From positions 31,396,234 to 31,460,233 of the forward strand of contig CM037472.1 in the NCBI GenBank assembly GCA_021014325.1: a DNA stretch of 64,000 nucleotides, in the 5' to 3' direction. A model generated the notes under the pieces. That model worked only from the letters and a program-made list of their open reading frames with translations. It was not told where the DNA came from and made no database searches. This DNA is from Plazaster borealis (taxonomy: Eukaryota; Echinodermata; Asteroidea; Forcipulatida; Labidiasteridae). Shown in pieces: positions 22,386-33,863 of this stretch (positions are counted from its first letter, which is position 1; each line of letters opens with the position of its first letter). The position numbers were made by a program, and so were the translations under genes.

Positions 22386-24734
22386 ACCAAACAAAACAAA
22401 CCTACACATTCCCAGTTCCCTTTTGATACCTTTTGATGTATTCTTTCTCATTTTCTCAATTTTTTATGAAACGAGGCCGATATTTTTCAGCCGCATGACG
22501 CGAATCCATTCTCGGAATGATAGAAATTGATTGCTATGTTGATTTTCCACACCAGTTATTCTTGATATCTCCTAGCTCAAAGAAAGTATGAATTCTATTG
22601 AAAACATTTTATCGAATTACTGCTCGCCTCGATAGCTTAATATTTTTGCAAAATGCAATAATACGCACTCATATAGTTTCTAAGATAACACTTTCTTGCC
22701 TCGCAGAAGAAGCTCTGGCCTCGGCCCTCTCCGGGGTGTGTTCCCATGAAGTGAACGTGAATTTCATGCAGTAATGCATTTCGTTTCCTTTATGATCAAC
22801 CTCCCACGAGGAGCCGGGGATAATGCAACACCGTTGTTTTAAGTCATTGGGCACTTTCGAGTCCATCAAACCGTATTGATCGGGATATGTTTATCTGAGG
22901 AAAATAGGGGGTCATCCTGAATCAGACAGCCATGCCTCGGTGCCGTTGTAGGGAAGAGGGTATAGACAAGGGGAAGTGGCGTGGTTGACCTGGCACTACA
23001 TATACACAGCCTTCTTGCACCTCGGTGTTTCCCTCTTAAGTGAAGACCCGACTGTTCAGAGAAGTACACCCGGCCCAGCCACCTCGAGTCCTAATAAAAA
23101 TACGCTTACCTAGGCACGCGCGGGGGGGGGGGGGGGGTAGTGGTTTGCCGAGCTCGAGGCGCGTCAGATATATCCAGATGTAATATAAGTTTGGCCGTTG
23201 TAAATTATCCCAAACTCTTCCAAAAGAAAATCGGGAAAGGTGTCCATCGAAGGGGCAGGAGGGCCTATTTTCACCGCGGGGTGACTGGCATTTTGATGTT
23301 GATCACGTATTGTGTTACCTCGCTCGCGCTGATAGAAAAAAAAATCTGTAACACTTATTGTTTTACTTGTTCTTGTGGATATCGATGCGAGCGTAGTGTT
23401 GATCAAGTGTAGAGGCTGTGTTATTAGCCGGTAGCTATGGACCATAGTACGGACTCAAGCTTGCAACAAGCCTCGGGGTTACTAACTCATTCAATACATC
23501 GCCCCACACCTCGCCAATTTTCTTCGAGTTCTATCTTGTCAATTCCTATCACTCCCCCTTCGCTTTCTATTCCTCTGTCTTCTAACCCAAACCTCTTCCA
23601 TTCGTTGGGGGGTCTTGCCTGCCCGGCTCGCCCGCCCGGTGTACACGCCGGCGAGAATATTATAGCGTACAGTAGGATCAGTTTGATTGAATTTCACATT
23701 TTGTCAGTGCTAATATCGATCTGGCTTCACTGTAGTTGAAATTCGATGTTGGATCAGCTCATTAGCACCTCGAAATTGTTTGCTCAGTGCCGAGCCAAAG
23801 TACAGGTGAAAATGTGACAGGTCAGGGGCGATAAAGTAGGAACCATGAAAATAATCTGCCGTTTTGGTTACTTTTAGTTTTTCTTCTTTCATTTAGGTGT
23901 TGTGCAGCGTGTCTTTAGTCTGGTTTCCGACCTTAGCTGAGTGAGTGAACAACACTGCAACATTGAAATACACTTTGAAGAGTGGTGTGTAGGCCTACTT
24001 TATATTATACACTATGGTCAATTAGTGCTGGTGTACAAGTTTCAGGTTTGACGACAATTGCGTAATGAATTTAAACTTTGAATATACTCCAGAATTACAA
24101 AATTTATTTTTTTAACAAGAGAAGAATCAAAATAGGTGAAGACTCTTGAAGACTAAGAATTTGAATTAATTACTGAGAGATCAAAATGAGTCAGACGTTA
24201 TAAGTTGTGTTTTATTGGCTTGGAGATATTAAGCAGGCAGGAAGTATATCAATTGAATGTTTATACTTAAGTGGTAACCAGCGGGTGACATCCAGTCACA
24301 TACTCTAATCTAGGCCTTAATCACATGATATTGAGGTGGTAATTTGCGAGGTGCCACTTTTTCGCGCTAGGGCAAAATGTTGGTTTGTTTATGCTGATTA
24401 TCTCTATAACATCAGACCAGGGCACAATACAGCAGGAAATAATGGAACAATTAACTAACTAATTAATTGTATTTGAAAAATAAGTTGTGAAACAGCTTTA
24501 ACTATTTGTTTTCTTATCAAAGGCAAGATGTGATTGTGCAATATCCGTTAAAAGCTGCACCGAGCCTTGCAACGGCTTAAGGAAGCAAACAAAATATCCA
24601 TGGTGGTTTACTTTCTTTTAAATAAACAGCCATGTTTAAAAGATCATCACCTTACCATTATCAGCGACTAAAAAGGAAATAAGTGAACATGAACCATAGC
24701 CGGAATTTGGGTTTTCAAAATGACTCATATTGGT
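22386..24734. other. intergenic, GC-richer island and long G tract
   Basis: No gene is recognised. About 22690-23140 is GC-richer and may be regulatory. A run of about 16 G at 23122-23138 is a likely unstable tract. 23450-23660 is C/T-rich. The rest is AT-rich. Confidence 0.4.
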
Positions 24735-25143
24735 TTATAGGGATTGTATACGTTTGGTAATTGGAACCCATTGTTTGTTTCAATCCAATATAGTTGTAGA
24801 TATACACCATTAAAATAACCTGTGAAAATTCCATTTCAAAAGGTGGTGGCGTTTTTGAGATATTGCCGAAATTCTGGAGCGGTTAAGTCCACGCAGGAAG
24901 AATAATCTGCAATTGGAATACACAATCTGAAAAATGTTACTGTCAGTAACGCTTCTCAGAATCAAATTGTTTGGGATAAAAAGTGATATCTTTTTCCATA
25001 ACCGCAGTAATTCTTTTAAGTGAAAAGTTTCTATAAATGCATTGTCTATCCAAAGCTGCCGTACTTCTTAAACAGTTAGTGTTTATGTTTGTATTGCCAT
25101 TAACCTGCAGAGTCATTACCAAACGTATATACAGACCCTTTAA
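24735..25143 (-). mobile_element. family B TTAA-flanked element, inverted copy
   Basis: Starts TTAT|AGGGATTGTATACGTTTGG and ends ACGTATATACAGACCCT|TTAA. The body is the reverse complement of the 43.3-kb copy. The centre is GTTACTGTCAGTAAC. This is the last TTAA-family copy before a 17.7-kb stretch without any. Confidence 0.85.
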
Positions 25144-28100
25144 ATTCAGTTCTAACTTATAAATCTATCATTTTTATCATCATGATTATTATTTTTTGTA
25201 TAGATATACTGATGTTGTTGTTAGTAAATTTATGACTGTATTAATTTGGTCGTGAAAGCTATTTAAGACTGTAGATTTAAGAACCACAAGCCAAACATGG
25301 TTAAATTTCATTTCTATGCTTGAAACGAAAATTACATTGGACAACAGGACCGTGTACAAAGTGGAGTATTCTTGAAAATGTCATTTTTGTTTTAAGTTGC
25401 ATGCGAACTAAATGTGCGTTACTATTTTCTGTTCACATTTCCACCATTTCATTTGCACTCAGTACTATCTTTGGTTGAGTATTGCAACTAAAAAGAAACA
25501 AAACAAATATTCAATACTTATATATAATATTGATGGATGCTTATCAGGAAACATTTACGGAAATTTAATCCCGTATGCTACGGTGCGGAGTTTTCACCGA
25601 TACCAGTATCTTTACAAATATTTTCATCCATATTGCTTTTATCTTTGGAAACAAATGCGTTCAAATAGGAAAATCCCGGTCTTATTGCAAGACATCATAA
25701 TAAAACAATTTATTATTTTCCTGCTTATTTTCATTGTATGTATTTGTGTCAACAATCAATCACTTCGATGAAAGTTTCACTGGCTTGTTTTTAAATACAT
25801 GGGGTGAATTTACTAATTTAATTACAATCCTCTTTAATGACAAAGGTTTGAAGGGGACGTGGTGGATTGAATAACGGTAGCTGCGTACTTTAATATCAAT
25901 GTTAACATTATTCATAAGATAATTAGATCCTCATGACGTGTCTGTATTTCATTTACTTATTTATTCATTTATTTATTTATTTATTTATTATTTTTATTAT
26001 AATTAATATTATTATTATTATTTATTTATTTTTTTTTTTTTAATATTTGTCTTCCAACAACGGATTATGCATTGTCCCTTCGAGATTTCTTCTCAAATCT
26101 GACGTTGAAGAATTATTGCAAAACTTCATGAATAACATTCTGTCATAGCATCCCAAAAGAAATGACAAATTATCATTTTCGGTAAAAAAACAAAAACAAA
26201 ACAAACAGAGTCTGTATGTAAAATACATAACTTAACGGTATATCACTATTTTCTTGACTGTTACAATTGAATACATTTTTGGATTAAATTATAATTGTGT
26301 GAACAGGATACATATAATTATCAAAGATCAACAACTTTCAGCAACAAAATTATCCTATAAGTGTATGGCCCACTTTTTAAACAAATCGGCTGGCCGTACA
26401 CAATAGATGTCGTATGAATGTGTTTTTTTAAACTGAGATATTGATTGAAATCTCCAAAGGAACCCTAATTCCAAGCCATAGGTTTCCAATTCACATTTGA
26501 CCATTGTAAGGTTTATCTGTTTCTCGTTTTAATTTGCTGTGAGATTTAAGGTCCATTTACTTGGAATCATCGGGTTGCCATTTGTTTTACTGTGTATATT
26601 TTCAGTTTCATCTGATAACAAACACGAGAGGATGAAGCTTGTTTTTTTTTTATCATTTCATGTTTATTTTCTAAACTCATCAAAGTTCAGTTTGTTATTG
26701 TTTTGTGTTATCTAAGTTATTATTATTGGTTTTTTTTTTAATAGAATCACATTTTCCCGAATTCTGATTACGACTTTATAGTAACATTTTGTTTGAAACA
26801 ATTTACACAGGTTTGCGGAAAAAAATAGAAACAAATGTTGTACATTGTTGTGTTTGTATTAAACTAAATTCAGTATTGTAACTCTTGGCGCAACTTTAGG
26901 CAGATATATTATTCTAAATAACACTGAGGCTGACAGCATCTTTCAATTTTTATTTCAGAATCGTTCCAGGATTAAATGTAATGCGATGAAGAACCTTGTC
27001 ATTGATATCAGTAGTTGTTTCTTATTCCCAAACTGCGTACCGGTATTTCTATCATTTCATATCTATTGAAATGAAGAAAACCCACAATGGAAAGTGTAAA
27101 TAATCTTCCACGTATACTTTACAATGCTATATTGACATATGATTTGTTTCCATTTGTATGAGCGTTTGTTTTCTTTATTTCTATAGCCACGAGACTACAT
27201 TATCCTATAAGTCCAGTCTATAATCAAAAAAATAACATAAACTACTGCTGCTGCAGCGTAAAGTGCAGAGTGAGCAACGGGCCATTTTCATAAATCTTAC
27301 ACTGACTAATAGCGTCTTGCCACGCCACGACGGGGTTAGGTTTACACTGTATTCACACACCAACACCGTTCGATATTCATTAAACTGCCAGCATTGTTTT
27401 CAATTCTGAGAGCGTTGAGTTCTGGAGAAAAGAGAGATGAAAAAAAAGAGAGAAAGGGTGGATGGTATCGGATGTGAGGTAATTTAGTTAGAGGGGGGAT
27501 GGCCTCGGGCAGACTGGCGCTGACTGTCCCGTGACTAGGTCCTCCCCTGCCTGGTCGGGACACATTATCGATCGGATCATAAATGCATCTCGGAAATCGT
27601 TTTCCATACATCCCATCAACAAAGACGACCCATCTCATGTCACTGTCAGCGTTGCATCCAGAGGTAGTTCACTTTATACAGTAGGTATATGGAGAAGAAA
27701 AAAAAATTCGAAAAAAAAATCACAACACTTAAAAGTCCGTGAAGAACAGAGAGAGAAAAAAACGTGAGCTTCAGCGGGTTTGGAGCACACGTCGAGGGTG
27801 GAATGGTGAGTAGATCCCGGCATCAAGGGAGTGGAGGCTGTAGCCCCAAGAGAAGACAGGCTTCGATTATCGTGCCTAGCCGCTAGACAGGACTTCCTCC
27901 GAGCAGCACCCATCAAACGCCGGTAGTTTAGGATCATTTCGGTATGAGGGTAAATCCTGGTCATTATCACTTAACTCCGGGGATTCAGAGTTGCATTGGT
28001 TGTCAATCTTGTGACCTAATCGTTTTCTTTCTCCTTTTCTTTATTTTCTTTTCACTTTACCTTTCGTGGCTTTTACTTGTCACCTCGGCGCGAACAAAAT

Positions 28101-29637
28101 TCAATAAAACACATTACCGCTTAGTGTCGAATGTTGCATCCGATAGTAGACTTCAGTTTCCCGGCAAGCTGAACAGACAACGGGTGATAAAATGAATCGC
28201 ATAACTTTCGTTAAGTTTTGGGTAACAACGGTATCTTTATAAATATCACGGGATGACTGAAGAAAACAACCAATGAAGTGTGGGCTTCGTCGTTTCTTTT
28301 TGGACGGTCGCATGCGGCAAAATGAAACACTAGAACATTTCAACTTGTTTGAGTTGTCTCATGTTAGTGTGGGAAACTAAATTCTTCAGAGGTTAATGCT
28401 ATACTTGACATTTCACTCCCTAAAGCTTTTGGTTAACAGCTTGCCCAAAATTACTGCTAAGCACTTGACAGCGTCCTAAATTAAAACAAAGTCACAAATG
28501 ACCTCAATTTATTGGGCCACAAAAAGCTGGGCACTTGTTTATTTAGCATAATATAGGTTCGCAGTGCTGTTTCTGACTGATGTTTGCTTAAAAACCCAAT
28601 TAATTACTCAATAAATAATTTCAGATACCCTTAGCCCAAAACAGCTTGAAATTGAATACCTGTTGGATTTTGTTTATTCAACAAGAAGGTAAATAACCTT
28701 GTAACTTTTTAGATTTTAATATATTGATGCGGTTCACTGAAAATAACATGAGACAGTGAATATTGTCATAAAAAGCTAATTCGAGATTTCATTAATTAAC
28801 CCGTCACTCACTCTCATAATCTCGAGTTGGATCCAAATAAATATTTGAACCAATCTCTTGTCTTGGATCAGCCCAAGCTTACATTAGGAAGGTTTCAGTT
28901 TTGTTGCTTAGCGGAATTGGATTCAAACAGCCCTCTTTATGATTTGAATTGTGCTGTTATATGCTCCGTGTAAGTAGGTGTCTGAAAGGGTTGTTTTCAC
29001 ACGGTCAGGATTTCTAACCCTGGGTCCTTATGTTTTGTACCCGTGGGTCAATCCCATCCAATTAAGGTTCATGTTAGTTATGCCATGGAGGAAGGATATC
29101 CATGGTTATGCCATCGACAAACATTCTGGCCAATCAACTCTGGACTTAGCCTTAGCCGTATATGATGGAGCAGTAAACATTGGGATTTCATGAATCGAGA
29201 CCTCGTGACTTCATACGAATCTCTCACTGCTTAGTCGACCGAAACATGATCAAAGATCCGGACCCTATTGGACTGAGACATTCGAAAACATGTGACTATA
29301 ATGAGTATGCATTGACCATAAAGCATGGAACGATGATCGGACAAAATAACGCGCATCAGACCTGCCTCTTTTACTCTGCCCTCACTCGTATTACTCGCTG
29401 CAATATAGGACCCAAGTTCCGAGGTCTCAGGACACGAAGTCTGATACCCTGTGTCATTGACAAGCGCCCTCTCTGCCCTGAGTTATTTGTTTAGATTCAT
29501 AGACCACTGCAATATTATATTTCACAATGCTGAGCGAAACGGAATAAAGGTGTAATGTTATTTTTGGTTATTTGTGTTTGTGTATAATGTATGTTTCCCC
29601 CCTCGGAAAACATTATATCAGATCGATATCCCTGTTT
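25144..29637. other. intergenic, upstream desert of six3/6
   Basis: No gene is recognised. A (TTTA)n/(ATT)n tract lies at about 25955-26042. A GC-richer island lies at about 27290-27970. 28978-29494 has two consecutive open frames (71 and 104 residues) and more balanced base composition, but no family resemblance. Candidate enhancers cannot be ranked by eye. Confidence 0.4.
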
Positions 29638-29985
29638 GTGGCGTATAGTGGCCGAGTGGTCTAGTTTACCGGACCCAAGCCACTGGTGTAATCAGCAAGA
29701 GCGTGTGGGTTCGAATCCCGGTCATGACACTTGTGCCCTTGAGCAAGGCACTTAACCATAATTCCTTTGTAAAAGGTAGTGCATTCTGCTCTATCACAGC
29801 CAGGCTCCTAGTGGATGATACCCATGCCTACATCCTTACGGTCTGTGAAGGGGGTAACCCTGTTACAGCCCTTGGTGGCAACGTGCCCCCTGGTGACAGT
29901 TGCTTTGGGTCGATAGCCCAAATCAGTAAGGTGTGGCCCTCACCTTGAAGTGGCCGTCTGGCCTTGTAATGTTAGGCAATTTTGT
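29638..29985 (+). mobile_element. tRNA-derived SINE
   Basis: The head is tRNA-like with an exact pol III box A (TGGCCGAGTGG, 29649-29659) and an exact box B (GGTTCGAATCC, 29708-29718) 48 nt apart, most like tRNA-Leu. It is followed by TGTGCCCTTGAGCAAGGCAC then TTAACC, a motif that recurs in SINEs of many animals, and a body ending near a T-rich run. It is not a functional tRNA because the acceptor stem does not pair. It is the only mobile element I recognise between 25.1 and 42.8 kb. Confidence 0.75.
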
Positions 29986-32949
29986 CGTGGAAAAAAGTTT
30001 TTTTTAAAAGTGTAATTCTCCAAACCCATTATTTCAAGAGTGGAGAACATTTTCAATTTTATACGTAAAACTCAAAAGGATTTCTACGTGACAAAAAATT
30101 ATGTTGGACGATGGTCTAGACATTAAGATCTTTATACAAATACATCGATTTTGTTTATTTATTCATTCATGTTTTTAGTGTATAAATATATAGTCACGTG
30201 ATTTGATGTTATTTGAAGTCAACTGATGTTTTAACTATTGGCAACTTTGTTTCTGTGTCTAACATTATTGTAATTGCACATTCGAAAGTGCATGCATTCA
30301 TTTTCATGGTGTGTACTTACCGAAATAATATTTATAAAGTAATGATTTGATGGGTTGGTTGTTTGTCTTTAATCAAAGCGTATAAACCTTAGAAACACAG
30401 AAGCCTTCCTTTGTGGTCACCATTGTTTATTCCAACAAATTGAAAATGTATCGGCGGTTACTAATAATACTGATCATGCCAACACAAATCAACCAGAACT
30501 GAAGTTATTTCCCTAAAGATTTGGCAATGTTCGGGGATCATAGAATGTATTAATACATTTTTTATAAGGGTGACATTATGAGGCTGTTGGCTGTTGGCTG
30601 TGTTTGTGTTGTGGAGGTATGGGTAGATACAACATGATGTGTCTAGACACTTTACAGAGAGTGGACATAGCCTACCTGCCAGAAAAGCGTGTTGTACCTT
30701 TACTTTGGCACTTCGGGTTCTCTTGGTTAATTATTGTGATATAACTGATAATAGGCCTAACTCTTTTTTTTTTTTAATTTTTTTTTTTAAATCCTCGGAC
30801 AATTAATACATATTCAAACTCAAAATAGTATTGAAATTAAGACATTTTGTACAATTGAAACACCCACACATAATGCTTTATTGCTTCCCGTCATCGCAAA
30901 CTCTTAATATTCACACAGAGTCATTTAATCAATTCGAAAGAATATCAGTGGCGAGGCGTTCGTAGCCAGCCGAAAAAAGGACAATCAACCGCGGAAAGGG
31001 GCCATATTTCACCCGGCCATCGATACCGTGCGTCTGGTCACTGGTAAATTTTAAAAAGGGCGCGCCAAGAGAATTGTCGGTGGGGTTTCAGCAAGTTTAC
31101 ACAGGCGCGAAGTGAGTCTTTCTAGTCGAGAAAACGATCTGGAGTGTTGGTGGCAGGCTTGTGTACCGATCACCAAGCCTTCGCCTCCGATAGTGCACTC
31201 AATCTCCCCAGAGCCCAGCCAAGTTTCCCAAAGACTTTTTTTTCCTATCACTCTCTCACTCTCATTCGCTCCTCTTTCTCATAATTATAAAGCTAGAACC
31301 CCGCTGCCGTTTTGTCGTTAAGTAACTCGATACACACTTGCCACTACTTGCCAAACAACGCGTCAACAATTGCATTCCGAGGATTACGATGAGAGAAGAA
31401 AAAAAAGAGAGAGGAAAAAAAATGAGAAAATGGGTTAGGGAAAGGCGGGAGATTCGTTGTTTATTCTTGACGCTTGTTGGACAAGCGATCGTATTTTTGT
31501 CTTGGGACCGGAAGAGTTGGACAATAGGGAGCAAGGTGGCGCAACCTGTGCGCTAAAAATGTTGGATTATAAGGGGCTGGCCGGTGGGCTTTGGGGGGGG
31601 GGGGTCTATCACGCAGTACGCCAGAAAGGAAATAGTGCTCTACTCCGCATCAACTTGCTACGTTGACTTATAATAACATGTTTTTCACTGTCAACATCCG
31701 TTAACTCTGGAAAAGGTTGTTAACATAAACTGATACTAACCTATTGCCGTGTTCTTCAGTACACAATGCAATGTGCAAATAACTCAGATAGATGTTTATA
31801 TTCACAGGCAAACTTTAAAACAACACCTCACTTTGTTTATGCACAACTGATTTTGACATTTATTAATAAGAGAAATCGTGAATGCTATTGTCTTTGTCAC
31901 CCTTAATACGTGTTTTGTCATCGATCAGGCCGGGTCGTTACGTATCACTTACGCGCAAATGAACATGGAAAGGTGACCAAGAAAAATACTATGTCAAATA
32001 TGATCGAAGCGAAGCGTGAAGCGGATGGTAGATCCTACGCGACGACAATAATATTCAAGCTTTCCAGTTGCATTTCATTCCCATGACCAGAGACGCACAG
32101 GCGGCGTGCTACGTTGTAGTGAGCCCGCTAGCGATGCTTATATACCGTGGGCTTTCTATATGATTACACGCTGATTGTCCCTGTGGTTTGGAGCAATGCC
32201 ATCGTGTCAAATCCATTGCATCACACAAGCTTCAAAAAAAAACCTATAGCCCCGTTGCTCCGAGCCAAAAACCAGCTGAATAATGTGAAATATATGAATC
32301 AAATCAAAAGCCCTGTGTTATTTTGCGTCAGCTGGAAGCGAGCACTGCGCAATGACCTCTGCTCGCTGAATACCCAAACTTTGCCCGGCGAAACGGTTAG
32401 AATAACAATGACGATAATTAGTGCCAATTAACATGCGCATTGGGCGCCATTACCTCTCCCTCAACCAGCCAGCCGTTAAAAGCAAGCACGAGAGTTTTGT
32501 TATTGTAAGAATTACCTGAAGTACTTAAAGAAAGAGCTTATAGGTTAGAAAATGAACAACTCACTGTGTGCTATGTGAGTGATTTCCCGTAGTAGACAAA
32601 CTCCAACCCACTGAGGGTATAGTTTAGGGGCCTCGTCGCTTTCGAATTCAAACGGGTATCGGTGTGGAAGTGGCAACCGTGTGGTGAAAGTCCCCTATAC
32701 GATCATTTTTTTTTATTTTGAGAACGGGGTGCTTTTGTGTAAGGTAACGGCACTGAAGTTGATTTGCCCCGCTCCCTTGAACTACTGTGATTTCAACCGA
32801 GTGCAGCAGAATTGAGTCAGTTGAGCGTAAAGATATTTCATCTATTCTTCCTTACATTGGGTTGATTCTAGCCGTACGAATCTTTCTCCCTTTCGTGTGT
32901 AATTGGACCTGCTATTCAGCCGGCCCATGTGGTCAGCCCTTTGTTTCTT
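29986..32949. other. intergenic, GC-richer islands upstream of six3/6
   Basis: No gene is recognised. Islands at about 30930-31660 and 31930-32480 are GC-richer than the background. The first has a G run near 31594. Their position 0.8-2.3 kb upstream of the gene makes them candidate proximal regulatory DNA. Confidence 0.4.
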
Positions 32950-33270
32950 TAATAACATGACTGACAGCCGTGACATTGATTGACACTGTCGCCATGGTGA
33001 CCGGCCAACAAATTGCCTCTAAGCCAATCGAAAACCATTTATCCAACAAATGCTGCGCATGATAGTGGCGATAATATGGGCTGTGTCACAAACCGGGCTG
33101 ATAAAAACTGACACATATCGGAGCGTACAGCCACACCCCGGTGTTTAACGCTAATGGTGTTGTTGGGTGGTGTGTGTCGTGGACGAACTACGTGAAAGTA
33201 GAACTGGAGGCGCTAAGCAGTGAGTGTCACAGTGTCTAGTGTCTGTGTTCAGTGACGACGGGACGACCAA
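32950..33270 (+). promoter_or_regulatory. six3/6 promoter-proximal region and 5' UTR
   Basis: TGACTGACAG (32958-32967) and TGATTGACA (32977-32985) fit Pbx/Meis-type composite sites. A CCAAT motif is at 33024-33028. A TATA-like GATAAAAACT is at 33100-33109. An in-frame TGA at 33253-33255, 15 nt before the ATG, closes the reading frame. The transcription start cannot be fixed from sequence alone. Confidence 0.45.
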
Positions 33271-33863
33271 ATGCTCGGCTCAATGTTTCCGCTACCTACT
33301 CTCCCGACGCTGAGTTTCACCCCGGCTCAGATCGCCAGCGTCTGCGAGACGTTGGAAGAGAGCGGGGACATCGATAGACTGGCCAGGTTTCTCTGGTCTC
33401 TACCAGTGGCGCCGGGAACATGTGAGGCCCTCAACAAAAATGAGAGCGTGCTACGAGCAAGATCGGTGGTGTCTTTCCACCAGGGGAATTTCAGAGAACT
33501 GTATCATATACTTGAGAACCATAGATTCACCAAGGAGTCGCATGCGAAATTGCAAGCCATGTGGCTGGAGGCACACTACCAAGAAGCTGAAAAACTCCGA
33601 GGGAGACCGCTCGGTCCGGTGGACAAGTACCGTGTGCGCAAGAAGTTTCCCCTGCCAAGAACGATATGGGACGGTGAGCAAAAGACACACTGCTTCAAGG
33701 AGCGGACGAGGAGCCTCTTACGAGAATGGTATCTTCAAGACCCTTATCCTAACCCAACTAAGAAAAGAGAACTGGCTCATGCCACGGGACTGACACCTAC
33801 ACAAGTTGGCAATTGGTTCAAGAACCGACGCCAGAGAGACAGGGCGGCAGCGGCAAAAAATAG
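33271..33863 (+). CDS. six3/6: SIX3/6 (optix) homeobox transcription factor, exon 1 (join 33271-33863, 40095-40305)
   Basis: Nuclear DNA-binding factor of the SIX3/6 class. In other animals this class patterns anterior neuroectoderm and eye field, often as a Groucho-dependent repressor. Exon 1 encodes residues 1-197 plus two bases of codon 198. A short N-terminus ([13 protein letters not shown]) corresponds to SIX6 MFQLP. The SIX domain runs about 16-128 ([40 protein letters not shown]). The homeodomain is about 130-192 with recognition helix [14 protein letters not shown]; Lys184 and Asn185 are homeodomain positions 50 and 51. [18 protein letters not shown] is the SIX3/6 signature, unlike Six1/2 (GEETSYCF). 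The start at 33271 is the first ATG after an in-frame stop 15 nt upstream. Met5 is an alternative start. The N-terminal extension of vertebrate SIX3 is absent. Family identity is very secure. Confidence 0.97.

Noticed and set aside
29640..29720. Functional tRNA-Leu gene
   Set aside because: The pol III boxes are perfect, but no acceptor-stem pairing is seen and a SINE body follows directly.
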